This document shows positions 52,996 through 61,797 of a DNA stretch of 64,000 nt, piece after piece (the first letter of the stretch is position 1; each line of letters begins with the position of its first letter). Under the pieces are notes generated by a model. That model was not told where the DNA came from, did not search any database, and saw only the letters and a program-made list of their open reading frames with translations. The DNA is from Clostridium aquiflavi (GTDB lineage: Bacteria > Bacillota > Clostridia > Clostridiales > Clostridiaceae). The translations under genes and the position numbers were made by a program. The stretch spans positions 1 to 64,000 of the forward strand of contig NZ_JAVJAN010000010.1 in the NCBI RefSeq assembly GCF_031344075.1. The letters are read 5' to 3'.

Positions 52996-53475
52996 ATGGA
53001 AAATAAATTTAATCATTTTGATAATGAAGGCAATGCAATTATGGTAGATGTGGGTAATAAAAATGCAACTGAACGTATTGCCATTGCATCAGGAAAAATA
53101 AGAGTAAATAGAGACACATTTTTAGCTATTGAACAAGGAACAGCAAAAAAAGGTGATGTTTTGGGTGTGGCAAGAGTAGCTGGAATTATGGCTGCAAAAA
53201 AAACCTCAGAGTTAATACCTTTATGTCATCCTTTAATGATAACAAATTGCACTATTGATTTTGAGCTTTTACCTAAAACTTTAGAAGTTGAAGTTACGTC
53301 TAAAGTAAAAGTAACAGGAAATACTGGTGTTGAAATGGAAGCGTTAACAGCTGTATCAACCACTCTTTTAACTATATATGATATGTGTAAGGCTATAGAT
53401 AAGGCTATGGAAATAGGTAATATTCATTTAAGAAGAAAAATAGGTGGAAAAAGTGGAGATTTCATTAATGAATAA
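52996..53475 (+). CDS. moaC: Cyclic pyranopterin monophosphate synthase
   Basis: The 159-aa enzyme has MVDVGNKNATERIAIASGKI, the conserved ELIPLCHPLMITNC and GVEMEALTAVSTTLLTIYDM with the KAIDKAM motif. It works with MoaA to make precursor Z. The ATG at 52996 has AGGGGG upstream; the longer frame from 52921 overlaps moeA-like. Confidence 0.95.
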   Translation: MENKFNHFDNEGNAIMVDVGNKNATERIAIASGKIRVNRDTFLAIEQGTAKKGDVLGVARVAGIMAAKKTSELIPLCHPLMITNCTIDFELLPKTLEVEVTSKVKVTGNTGVEMEALTAVSTTLLTIYDMCKAIDKAMEIGNIHLRRKIGGKSGDFINE

Positions 53476-53535
53476 CTGTATAAATATTGATTTTTAGATT
53501 TTATTCCAAAGACTCTAATAGAGAGGAGAAACATA

Positions 53536-54516
53536 ATGAAAGATCAGTATAATAGAACAATTGATTATCTTAGGATTTCTGTTACAGATAGATGTAATTT
53601 GCGTTGCAAATATTGTATGCCAAAAGATGGGGTGGAATATTTACAGCATGATGAAATATTAACTTTTGATGAAATAATTACTATATGTAAAAGTATGGTT
53701 AAGTTAGGGATTCATAATATAAAAATTACAGGGGGAGAACCTCTTGTAAGAAAAGATATAGTTGATCTTATAAGAGATATAAAGACTATAAAAGGAATTG
53801 AAAATGTTACTCTTACAAGTAATGGGATACTGTTACATGATTATTTAGATGATTTAGAATCAGCAGGATTAGATGGAATTAATATTAGTTTAGATACTTT
53901 GGATAGAAAAAAATATGAAGATATTACTAGAAAAGATGGTATAAGTAATGTTTTAAAATCAATAGAAAAAGCCGTTAATAGTAATATTCCTTCAGTTAAA
54001 ATAAATTGTTTGATTATGAAAGATTTTAATGAAGATGAAATTTTATCTATTGCTAGATTTGCAAAAGATGAAAGAATTGATGTTAGATTTATAGAAATGA
54101 TGCCAATTGGATTAGGTGATATGAATGAAGTTGTTTTTCAAGAGAAAATTAAGAATATCATAGAAAAAAAGTATGGAACTATGAAGAACCATTTTGGAAA
54201 GAGTGGAAATGGTCCGGCTAAATATTACACATTAAATAATTTTAAAGGAAAGATCGGATTTATTAGTGCATTAAGTCATAGATTTTGTAAAAAATGTAAT
54301 AGAATTAGAATGACATCAGACGGGATATTAAAATTATGTTTACAATATAATTATACCTTGGATTTAAAGAAAGCTTTAAGAAACGGAATAGATGAAGAAG
54401 AATTTATTTTAATGATTAAAAAAGCTATTTATAATAAACCTAAACATCATAACTTTTTAGAATTTAAAAGAGAAGATAATTTAGAAGAAAGAAAAATGGT
54501 ACAAATAGGAGGATAA
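53536..54516 (+). CDS. moaA: GTP 3',8-cyclase (MoaA)
   Basis: The 326-aa radical SAM enzyme has the cluster cysteines C20-x3-C24-x2-C27 (DRCNLRCKYCMPKDG), ITGGEPLVRKDIV, and the C-terminal cluster C-x2-C-x13-C (HRFCKKCNRIRMTSDG, then LKLCLQ). It converts GTP to 3',8-cyclo-GTP. GAGAGGAG precedes the start. It ends 2 bp before the MOSC gene. Confidence 0.95.
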   Translation: MKDQYNRTIDYLRISVTDRCNLRCKYCMPKDGVEYLQHDEILTFDEIITICKSMVKLGIHNIKITGGEPLVRKDIVDLIRDIKTIKGIENVTLTSNGILLHDYLDDLESAGLDGINISLDTLDRKKYEDITRKDGISNVLKSIEKAVNSNIPSVKINCLIMKDFNEDEILSIARFAKDERIDVRFIEMMPIGLGDMNEVVFQEKIKNIIEKKYGTMKNHFGKSGNGPAKYYTLNNFKGKIGFISALSHRFCKKCNRIRMTSDGILKLCLQYNYTLDLKKALRNGIDEEEFILMIKKAIYNKPKHHNFLEFKREDNLEERKMVQIGG

Positions 54517-54518
54517 TT

Positions 54519-54968
54519 ATGGGTAAAATAATGGCAATTTGTATTAGTGAAAAAAGAGGTACACAGAAAAAAAGAATAGAAAAGGCAAATCTTGTTAAGG
54601 ATTTTGGAATAGAAAATGATGCTCATGCGGGAAATTGGCATAGACAAGTGAGTTTATTATCATATGAAAAAATAGAAGATTTTAAAGCTAAAGGTGCAGA
54701 AGTAAATGATGGTGCATTTGGTGAAAATGTTATAGTACAAGGATTTAATTTAAAAGATTTACCAATAGGGAGCCTATTAACTTGTGGAAACATTAAATTA
54801 GAAATAACTCAAATAGGAAAAGAGTGTCATGCTCATTGTGAAATTTATAAAAAAATGGGTGAATGCATTATGCCTACTAATGGAGTGTTTGCAAAAGTAA
54901 TAGAAGGTGGGCAAATGAAAATTGGGGATGAAATTGAGATTGCATCTAGTATAGTAGAAAATGTATGA
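54519..54968 (+). CDS. MOSC domain protein
   Basis: The 149-aa protein has the MOSC fold with the likely sulfur-carrying cysteine in GKECHAHCEIY and GAFGENVIVQGFNLKDLPIG. MOSC proteins bind and transfer sulfur to molybdenum or tungsten cofactors. It closes the operon and is followed by a terminator. Confidence 0.9.
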   Translation: MGKIMAICISEKRGTQKKRIEKANLVKDFGIENDAHAGNWHRQVSLLSYEKIEDFKAKGAEVNDGAFGENVIVQGFNLKDLPIGSLLTCGNIKLEITQIGKECHAHCEIYKKMGECIMPTNGVFAKVIEGGQMKIGDEIEIASSIVENV

Positions 54969-54983
54969 AAATAAATATTGAAT

Positions 54984-55046
54984 AAAAAGCATTAAATAAA
55001 CATTTAATTTTAATTATTTTGTTTATTTAATGCTTTTTTATTTTTC
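54984..55046 (+). terminator. Rho-independent terminator
   Basis: AAAAAGCATTAAATAAAC pairs with GTTTATTTAATGCTTTTT, around an 18-nt loop, then T's. Confidence 0.85.
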
Positions 55047-55144
55047 TTTTTTGATATAATATTATTTGATGAATATAATTGTAATTAAAGATTTAGATAT
55101 AAATATATAAAAAGAATTTTTGATTATATCAAAGAGGTGAATTT

Positions 55145-56431
55145 ATGAGTCCTTTAGCTGATTTGATGCGACCGAGTAAAATTGAAGATTTTGTTGGACA
55201 GAGACATATATTAGGTGAAAATACTCCATTATATAATTTGATAAAAAGTAAAAAAATATGTAACTGCATATTTTATGGACCACCAGGAACAGGTAAGACT
55301 ACTTTAGCAAATATAATGGCTAAATATGTGGATAAGAAGTTTTATAAATTAAACGCAACAACAGCATCAGTAAAAGATATACAAAATATAACCAGTGAGT
55401 TAGATAATTTGTTAAACTATGCAGGTGTAGTTCTTTATATAGATGAATTACAACATTTTAATAAAAAGCAGCAACAATCATTATTGGAATTTATAGAAGA
55501 TGGAAGAATAACATTAATAGCAAGCACAACTGAAAATCCTTATTTTGTAATACATAAAGCAATAATAAGTAGGTGCAATATTTTTGCTTTTGAACCATTA
55601 AAAATACCAGATATAATAGTAGGATTAGAGAAATCTTTAGATAAACTAATAAATGAAGGTATAGAAGTGGAATATTCAAATGAAGCTTTAAAGTATATAG
55701 CTGAAATATCTCAAGGAGACTATAGAAAAGCTTATAATATATTAGAATTAGCTGTAAATTCACAAATGACTTTACACAAGGAAATTTCTGTAGACTATAT
55801 TGAAAAGCTTGGACAATCTAATATGAGAGCTGATAATAGTGGAGATGAATTTTACAATTTATTAAGTGCACTTCAAAAAAGCATACGGGGTAGTGATCCC
55901 GATGCAGCAATTCATTATTTAGCAAGACTTATAAAAGGAGGAAATATAGCAGCTATTATAAGACGAATTTCTGTCATAGTAGCTGAAGACATAGGTCTTG
56001 CACATCCCAATGCACTTACTGTTGTTAATTCAGGATTAGATTTAGCTATGAAAGTAGGATTCCCAGAAGCTAGAATAGTTTTAGCTGAACTAGTAATATA
56101 CTTAGCAACGTTACCTAAATCTAATAGTTCTTATCTAGCAATAAATTCTGCAATGAGTGATTTGGAAAGTATAAATTTTGGAGATGTTCCTAAACATTTA
56201 AAAGATGGTCATTATGCTGGTGCAGAAAGTCTTGGTGTTGGAGGATATAAGTATCCTCATGATTATCCAAATCATTATATAAAACAAGAGTATTTACCAG
56301 TAGAATTAAAGAAAAAACGATATTATATTGAACAAAATAACAAATATGAAGAAAATGCACGGAAATATTGGTCATCTATAAAAAATAATTCTAATGAATT
56401 GACAAAAGCCGAGTATTTTGATAAGATATAA
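55145..56431 (+). CDS. rarA: Replication-associated recombination protein RarA
   Basis: The 428-aa AAA+ ATPase (MgsA/RarA family) has SPLADLMRPSKIEDFVGQRH, Walker A GPPGTGKTT near 48, Walker B VLYIDELQHF near 98, sensor TTENPYFVIHKAIISRC, and the C-terminal tetramerisation domain (DPDAAIHYLARLIKGG). It acts at stalled replication forks. GAGGTG precedes the start. Confidence 0.95.
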   Translation: MSPLADLMRPSKIEDFVGQRHILGENTPLYNLIKSKKICNCIFYGPPGTGKTTLANIMAKYVDKKFYKLNATTASVKDIQNITSELDNLLNYAGVVLYIDELQHFNKKQQQSLLEFIEDGRITLIASTTENPYFVIHKAIISRCNIFAFEPLKIPDIIVGLEKSLDKLINEGIEVEYSNEALKYIAEISQGDYRKAYNILELAVNSQMTLHKEISVDYIEKLGQSNMRADNSGDEFYNLLSALQKSIRGSDPDAAIHYLARLIKGGNIAAIIRRISVIVAEDIGLAHPNALTVVNSGLDLAMKVGFPEARIVLAELVIYLATLPKSNSSYLAINSAMSDLESINFGDVPKHLKDGHYAGAESLGVGGYKYPHDYPNHYIKQEYLPVELKKKRYYIEQNNKYEENARKYWSSIKNNSNELTKAEYFDKI

Positions 56432-56467
56432 ATGAATTATTGATAAGTGATTAGAGAGGGTGAATAT

Positions 56468-56911
56468 ATGAAACTTTCTACAAAAGGAAGATATGGAGTT
56501 AGAGCTATGGTTGATTTGGCTTTTAACTATGGAGGTCCCCCGACATCAATAAAGACTATATCTAAAAGACAAAATCTTTCAGAGTATTATTTAGAACAAC
56601 TATTTAGTCCACTTAGAAAAGCTAATATAATTAGAAGTGTAAGAGGTGCTCAAGGCGGATATGTTTTATGTAAGCCACCTTCAGAAATAACAGTAGGTGA
56701 TATTATGCATGTTCTAGAAGGACCTGTTGAAATAGCTGATTGTATTGATGGGGTAGAGTGTTCTAACGTTGATAGTTGTGCAACAAAGTTATTGTGGCAA
56801 AAGATAAAAGATAGTATAGATGATGTTATGAATTCAATTACTTTAAAAGATATAATAGATGATTATGAAACAAAGAGAACTTTAATTGAAATTGTCGATA
56901 GGAGTGAATAA
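56468..56911 (+). CDS. iscR: Rrf2/IscR-type regulator of Fe-S biogenesis
   Basis: The ~147-aa protein begins MKLSTKGRYGVRAMVDLAFN, with helix-turn-helix IKTISKRQNLSEYYLEQLFS and the iron-sulfur cysteines C92, C98 and C104, exactly the IscR spacing. The ATG at 56468 has GAGAGGGTG upstream; an earlier frame start at 56447 lacks one. It heads the nifS-nifU-mnmA operon and would sense cluster status. Confidence 0.92.
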   Translation: MKLSTKGRYGVRAMVDLAFNYGGPPTSIKTISKRQNLSEYYLEQLFSPLRKANIIRSVRGAQGGYVLCKPPSEITVGDIMHVLEGPVEIADCIDGVECSNVDSCATKLLWQKIKDSIDDVMNSITLKDIIDDYETKRTLIEIVDRSE

Positions 56912-56914
56912 ACA

Positions 56915-58096
56915 ATGAGAAACGTATATATGGATTATGCGGCTACAACTTATGTAAAGCCTGAAGTGCTAGAAGAAATGTTACCATATTTTACGAAAAA
57001 TTTTGGTAATCCATCTTCTTTTTATGGAATATCAAGAACAACTAAAATGGCTATAGATGAAGCAAGAGCAAAGGTTGCAAAAGCATTAAATTGTGAAGCT
57101 AATGAAGTGTATTTCACAGGTGGTGGATCAGAAGCTGATAACTGGGCAATAAAAGGTATTGCTTCTGCTCATAAAAATAAAGGTAATCATATAATAACAA
57201 CAAAGGTAGAACATCATGCTGTTCTTCATACATGTCAGTATTTGGAAAAGAATGGGTTTGATGTTACTTACTTAGATGTTGATAAAGAAGGTTTTATTAA
57301 TTTAGAAGATTTAAAAAATGCTATAACAGATAAAACTATATTAGTTTCAATAATGTTTGCAAACAATGAAATTGGAACAATTCAACCAATTAAACAAATT
57401 GGGGATATATGTAAAGAAAGAAATGTTTATTTCCATACTGATGCTGTTCAAGCAATTGGAAATGCTCCCATTGATGTAAAAGAAATGAATATAGATATGT
57501 TATCATTAGCAGGCCATAAAATTTATGGACCTAAAGGTATCGGTGTTTTATATATTAAAAAAGGAATAAGGATTGAAAACTTGATTCATGGTGGTGGTCA
57601 AGAAAGAACAAGAAGAGCTGGAACAGAGAATATAGCATCTATAGTAGGTCTTGGTAAAGCTATTGAATTGGCTACAGCAAATTTAGAAGAACATATTAAG
57701 ACAATGAGTGAATTAAGAGATAGATTAATAGATGGACTACTTGAAATACCATATTCACATCTAAATGGTCCAAGAGGAGAAAAGAGATTACCTGGTAATG
57801 TAAATGTAAGATTTAGATTTATAGAAGGTGAATCAATTCTTCTATCTTTAGATTTTGAAGGAATATGTGCGTCAAGTGGAAGTGCTTGTACATCAGGATC
57901 ATTAGATCCATCACATGTATTATTAGCAATTGGATTACCACATGAAGAAGCACATGGATCGTTAAGATTAACACTAGGGGATGGATCTAACATAGAAGAT
58001 ATAGACTATGTTATAGAAACATTACCACCTATCATTCAAAGATTAAGAAATATGTCACCATTATGGGAAGACTTTTTAAAGAAGGGAGAAAATTAA
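56915..58096 (+). CDS. nifS: Cysteine desulfurase
   Basis: The 393-aa PLP enzyme has VYMDYAATTYVKPEVLEEML, the lysine K202 in SLAGHKIYGPKG, and catalytic C325 in CASSGSACTSGSL. It removes sulfur from cysteine for cluster assembly. It is in the operon with the Fe-S scaffold gene 2 bp downstream and the tRNA thiolase gene. Confidence 0.95.
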   Translation: MRNVYMDYAATTYVKPEVLEEMLPYFTKNFGNPSSFYGISRTTKMAIDEARAKVAKALNCEANEVYFTGGGSEADNWAIKGIASAHKNKGNHIITTKVEHHAVLHTCQYLEKNGFDVTYLDVDKEGFINLEDLKNAITDKTILVSIMFANNEIGTIQPIKQIGDICKERNVYFHTDAVQAIGNAPIDVKEMNIDMLSLAGHKIYGPKGIGVLYIKKGIRIENLIHGGGQERTRRAGTENIASIVGLGKAIELATANLEEHIKTMSELRDRLIDGLLEIPYSHLNGPRGEKRLPGNVNVRFRFIEGESILLSLDFEGICASSGSACTSGSLDPSHVLLAIGLPHEEAHGSLRLTLGDGSNIEDIDYVIETLPPIIQRLRNMSPLWEDFLKKGEN

Positions 58097-58097
58097 T

Positions 58098-58535
58098 ATG
58101 ATATATACAGATAAAGTAATGGATCACTTTAGAAATCCAAGAAACGTTGGAGAAATTGAAGACGCAAATGGCGTAGGTGAAGTTGGAAATGCTAAGTGTG
58201 GAGATATAATGAAAATATATTTAAAAGTTGAGGGTGATATCATAAAGGATGTAAAATTCAAAACTTTTGGATGTGGATCAGCAATAGCATCATCATCAAT
58301 GGCAACTGAAATGATAAAAGGTAAGACTTTAGATGAAGCATGGGAATTAAGTAATAAAGCAGTAGCGGAAGCATTAGATGGTCTTCCACCAGTAAAGATG
58401 CATTGCTCAGTATTAGCAGAAGAAGCTATTCATAAAGCTATAAATGATTATAGAGCTTCTCATGGATTAGACGTAAAACCAATGAAAGAACATGATCATG
58501 ATGAATTACATAACATGGTTCATGGAGAAGAATAG
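58098..58535 (+). CDS. nifU: Fe-S cluster scaffold protein (NifU/IscU N-type)
   Basis: The 145-aa scaffold has C34-G-D36, C59 and C103 (GNAKCGDIMKIYL, KTFGCGSAIASSS, KMHCSVLAEEA), the usual cluster ligands. It lacks NifU's C-terminal domain. It ends with a His/Asp-rich tail (KEHDHDELHNMVHG). It starts 2 bp after nifS and ends at the mnmA start. Confidence 0.95.
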   Translation: MIYTDKVMDHFRNPRNVGEIEDANGVGEVGNAKCGDIMKIYLKVEGDIIKDVKFKTFGCGSAIASSSMATEMIKGKTLDEAWELSNKAVAEALDGLPPVKMHCSVLAEEAIHKAINDYRASHGLDVKPMKEHDHDELHNMVHGEE

Positions 58536-59621
58536 ATGAGTTTAACTAAGAAAAAAGTCTTAGTAGGTATGAGTGGCGGAGTTGATAGCTCCGTCGCTGC
58601 ATATTTATTAAAAGAACAAGGCTATGAAGTAATTGGTGCTACAATGCAAATTTGGCAAGAAGATAAAGAAGCTGAAGAAAGAGAAGGCGGTTGTTGTTCA
58701 CTTTCAGCTGTTGAAGATGCAAGAAGAGTATGTGATAAGTTAGATATACCTTTTTATGTTTTAAACTTTAGAGATTCTTTCAAAAAAAAGGTTATTGAAC
58801 CATTTATTCAAGAGTACATAGATGGAAGAACTCCTAATCCATGCATTGAATGTAATAAGCATTTAAAGTTTGATGAACTTTTAAGAAAAGCACAAGGAAT
58901 AGGGGTAGACTATATAGCAACAGGTCATTATGCTAAAATTGAGAAAAAAGATGATAGATATATGTTGATAAGATCTGATGATGACAGAAAAGATCAAACA
59001 TATGCTTTATATAACTTTACTCAAGATCAGTTAGCACATACACTTATGCCTTGTGGTGAGTATACTAAAGACAGAATAAGAGAAATAGCAAAAGAAATAG
59101 GATTAGCTGTTCATAATAAAAAAGACAGTGAAGAAATATGTTTTATTTCAGATAATGATCATGGTAAATATATATTAAATGCTAAACCTGGTGCTGTAAA
59201 GAGTGGAAACTTTGTTGATAAAAGTGGAAACATACTTGGAAAACATAAAGGTATTGTATATTATACAATTGGTCAAAGAAAAGGTCTAGGTCTTTCAGTT
59301 GGTAGACCTGTGTTTGTTACTGATATAAATCCTAGAACAAATGAAGTAGTAATAGGAGCAGAAGAAGATATTTTTAAAACAGAATTAATAGCGGGAGATT
59401 TGAATTTTATTACTTTTGATAAATTAGAAAAAGAAATAGAAGTTGAAGCTAAGATAAGATATTCTGCAAAACAGGCTAAAGCTACTATAGTACCATTGAA
59501 AGATGGTAGAGTTAAAGTTGTATTTAATGAAAAACAAAGAGCTATAACAAAGGGCCAATCAGTTGTTTTCTATAACGGAAATATAGTTATTGGTGGTGGA
59601 GTAATAGAGGCTATTATTTAA
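58536..59621 (+). CDS. mnmA: tRNA 2-thiouridylase MnmA
   Basis: The 361-aa enzyme has the PP-loop VLVGMSGGVDSSVAAYLL, catalytic cysteines in PNPCIECNKHLKFDELL and DSEEICFISDN, and YTIGQRKGLGLSVGRPVFVT. It thiolates U34 of certain tRNAs using sulfur from the desulfurase. It starts directly after nifU, and a terminator follows. Confidence 0.95.
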   Translation: MSLTKKKVLVGMSGGVDSSVAAYLLKEQGYEVIGATMQIWQEDKEAEEREGGCCSLSAVEDARRVCDKLDIPFYVLNFRDSFKKKVIEPFIQEYIDGRTPNPCIECNKHLKFDELLRKAQGIGVDYIATGHYAKIEKKDDRYMLIRSDDDRKDQTYALYNFTQDQLAHTLMPCGEYTKDRIREIAKEIGLAVHNKKDSEEICFISDNDHGKYILNAKPGAVKSGNFVDKSGNILGKHKGIVYYTIGQRKGLGLSVGRPVFVTDINPRTNEVVIGAEEDIFKTELIAGDLNFITFDKLEKEIEVEAKIRYSAKQAKATIVPLKDGRVKVVFNEKQRAITKGQSVVFYNGNIVIGGGVIEAII

Positions 59622-59638
59622 AAAATAAGATTCTTTAA

Positions 59639-59678
59639 GCAATGATACTAGAAATTTTCATAGTATCATTGCTTTTTT
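59639..59678 (+). terminator. Rho-independent terminator of the mnmA operon
   Basis: AGCAATGATACTA pairs with TAGTATCATTGCT, loop GAAATTTTCA, then TTTTTT. Confidence 0.92.
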
Positions 59679-59679
59679 A

Positions 59680-59729
59680 CTTACTATGATTTAAATATGT
59701 AATGATATACATATTTAAATCATAGTAAG
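59680..59729. repeat. Perfect 22-bp inverted repeat
   Basis: The left arm at 59680-59701 (CTTACTATGATTTAAATATG then TA) and right arm at 59708-59729 are exact complements, with a 6-nt loop ATGATA. No T-run follows, so it is not a standard terminator. It abuts the mnmA terminator and precedes the MITE copy. Confidence 0.85.
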
Positions 59730-59786
59730 AATTAAATTATTGCTTATGGATATAATAGGGATTATGAAGATGAAATTTTAATATAT

Positions 59787-59885
59787 GGCTCTGGATTAAA
59801 TGTGTGTTGATATATACAATAGGTAAAGTTTAATTACTCGTCTATTTTGCTTATACATATATCAATATTCTGCTAAAATACAATC
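59787..59885 (-). mobile_element. Internally deleted MITE-like element with 8-bp target duplication
   Basis: The 99-bp element keeps both ends of the family (GGCTCTGGATTAAATGTGTG then TTGATATAT, and a right end containing ATATCAATATTCTGCTAAAA). The centre of the complete copy is missing. An exact 8-bp repeat TAATATAT flanks it (59779-59786 and 59886-59893). It lies just before the PRC-barrel gene in inverse orientation to 50187-50354. Confidence 0.85.
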
Positions 59886-59916
59886 TAATATATTTAAGGA
59901 GTAGTAAAAGTGAAAT

Positions 59917-60417
59917 ATGATTAGAACTAAAGATTTTTATTTAAAGAAAATATATAATTTGGATGGTAAAAAAATAGGGAGTGTAAAAGATATTTATATA
60001 AATTTTTATGAAAAAAAATTAGAGGGCTTTGAAATTTCCAATACAACTTTTTTTTCTAAAAAAAATTATATATCTATTAATGATGTTATAGATATTGGTG
60101 ATGATATAGTAGCTAAAGAATTGAAAAGTGGAAATGGATTAAAATTTAAAGATATAAAAGACTTAGATGTTATGGATACACATAGTAAATTGAAAGGCGC
60201 AGTTGAAGACTTGTTAATAGATAGGAACAATTATACTATTAAAGCTATGATAATAACTTCTGGATTTATTGATAAGATTTTAAAGGGTAAAGAAGTACTG
60301 TTACTAAATGAGTGTATACTAGGTGATGATTATATACTATATACAGGAAAAGAGAATATTTCCTTTAAATCCATTCCTCACAATATGACTAAATATGAAT
60401 TTGATAAAAAAGTATAA
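59917..60417 (+). CDS. PRC-barrel domain protein
   Basis: The 166-aa protein has two PRC-barrel-like halves: residues 1-75 begin MIRTKDFYLKKIYNLDGKKI with GSVKDIYINFYEKKLEGFEI, and the second from ~85 has KGAVEDLLIDRNNYTIKAMI. No signal peptide is present. The gene overlaps the transporter-like gene by 23 bp, so they probably act together. PRC barrels bind RNA or proteins; the exact role is unknown. Confidence 0.8.
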   Translation: MIRTKDFYLKKIYNLDGKKIGSVKDIYINFYEKKLEGFEISNTTFFSKKNYISINDVIDIGDDIVAKELKSGNGLKFKDIKDLDVMDTHSKLKGAVEDLLIDRNNYTIKAMIITSGFIDKILKGKEVLLLNECILGDDYILYTGKENISFKSIPHNMTKYEFDKKV

Positions 60418-61426
60418 AAGTAAGTTAGTAGTTCTATTACTTACATTACTATTAATAATTTTTATATTAAGCTACGTATTTAACAATTCTATAAAGAGTA
60501 TCGTAAATATGATTATGATTTCTTTTATATTAGCATATATTATAGTACCTATTAGAGATTTATTTCAAAATAAATTTAAAATTAAAAAGAAGGTTGCATC
60601 TGGATTAATAATACTAATTATACTGGGAATGTTTATTTCTTGTATAACGCTTATAATTCCTGAACTTTTTAAGGAAATATCTAATATAGGAGTTATATTT
60701 GATAATATTGCAAATTTTTTAGAAGATATATATGTTAAATTTAGAGTGGATAATTTTCCAATATTAAAATCTATTTATAATGAATTAATTGAAAAGGGAA
60801 ATGCTTTATTTTTAAATTTATCTAAATCTTTATTTAATAACATTGTATTAATTGTGGAAAATATAGTTTCTTGCGCTGTTATACCTGTGGTAGTATATTA
60901 TTTTTTATGTGATGGAGATAAAATATATAATAAATTATTATTTATATTACCAACAGAAAAAAGAGAAGTAACTAAAAAAATTTTAAATGATATAGATAAA
61001 GTTTTAGGAAGGTATATTACAGGGCAAGTTTTTCTGTCTCTTATAATTGGTTTTTTAACATTTATATTACTTATGGTATTTAAAGTTAAATTTCCTATAT
61101 GGATTTCAATATTAAATGCAATATTAAATATAATACCTTATTTTGGTCCTATTTTTGGAGGGGTGCCTGCTGTATTAGTAGCGTTACTAGATTCACCTAT
61201 TAAAGCTTTATGGGTAACTATTGGTGTATTTATTATTCAACAAATAGAAGGAAACATATTATCGCCTAAGATAACTGCTGATAGTACTGATATGCATCCT
61301 GTAATAATTATTATATTATTATTAATAGGAGATAAGTTTGGTGGTTTTGTAGGAATGCTTTTAGCTGTGCCAATAGGAGTAATAATAAAAGTTCTATATG
61401 ATGATATAAATTATTATTTGTTTTGA
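60395..61426 (+). CDS. AI-2E family transporter
   Basis: The 343-aa protein has eight membrane segments in the family layout: VVLLLTLLLIIFILSYVF near the N-terminus, MIMISFILAYIIVPI, and the C-terminal signature ILNIIPYFGPIFGGVPAVLV with QIEGNILSPKITADSTDMHP. Such proteins export AI-2 in some species or act as Na+/H+ antiporters. The start at 60395 overlaps the PRC-barrel gene and is the most likely. Confidence 0.85.
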   Translation: MNLIKKYKSKLVVLLLTLLLIIFILSYVFNNSIKSIVNMIMISFILAYIIVPIRDLFQNKFKIKKKVASGLIILIILGMFISCITLIIPELFKEISNIGVIFDNIANFLEDIYVKFRVDNFPILKSIYNELIEKGNALFLNLSKSLFNNIVLIVENIVSCAVIPVVVYYFLCDGDKIYNKLLFILPTEKREVTKKILNDIDKVLGRYITGQVFLSLIIGFLTFILLMVFKVKFPIWISILNAILNIIPYFGPIFGGVPAVLVALLDSPIKALWVTIGVFIIQQIEGNILSPKITADSTDMHPVIIIILLLIGDKFGGFVGMLLAVPIGVIIKVLYDDINYYLF

Positions 61427-61462
61427 TTTTTATCACATTAAGTAATGAAGTTTAGTTATATA

Positions 61463-61491
61463 TTGACATAATTATATATATGAAATATAAT
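61463..61491 (+). promoter_or_regulatory. SigA-type promoter of alaS
   Basis: TTGACA (61463-61468), a 17-bp spacer, then TATAAT (61486-61491), both consensus. Transcription should start near 61498, ahead of the T-box leader. Confidence 0.85.
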
Positions 61492-61497
61492 TTTTGA

Positions 61498-61715
61498 TGA
61501 AATAATAAAATATTAAGCGATGATTAGGATTAGTAGATTTTATATGGATATTAAGAGAGGAAGTGGATGGTGCAAACTTCTTACTATATATTTCGAAGCT
61601 GCCTAGGAGCTATAAATTACTAAGTGATGTATTAATATTTATTAATGCATAATTAGGGTGGTACCGCGGAAATAATAGCTTTCGTCCCTTTGTTATAAGG
61701 GAGAGAGCTTTTTTT
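61498..61715 (+). ncRNA. Alanine T-box riboswitch
   Basis: The T-box sequence AGGGTGGTACCGCG lies at 61655-61668. A stem I region with the AGGAAGTGGATGGTGCAAACTTC distal elements precedes it, and GAAGCTGCC (specifier GCT, alanine, at 61598-61600) lies in the specifier region. The terminator AGCTTTCGTCCCTT/AAGGGAGAGAGCT with T-run is at 61677-61715. Uncharged alanyl-tRNA would favour readthrough into alaS. Confidence 0.92.
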
Positions 61716-61797
61716 GTATATGAAATTATACATATGTTTTAAGTTTGAAAATCTAATAAAATCAAAAAGACAAATACATATTTATGGAGGAAAAGTT

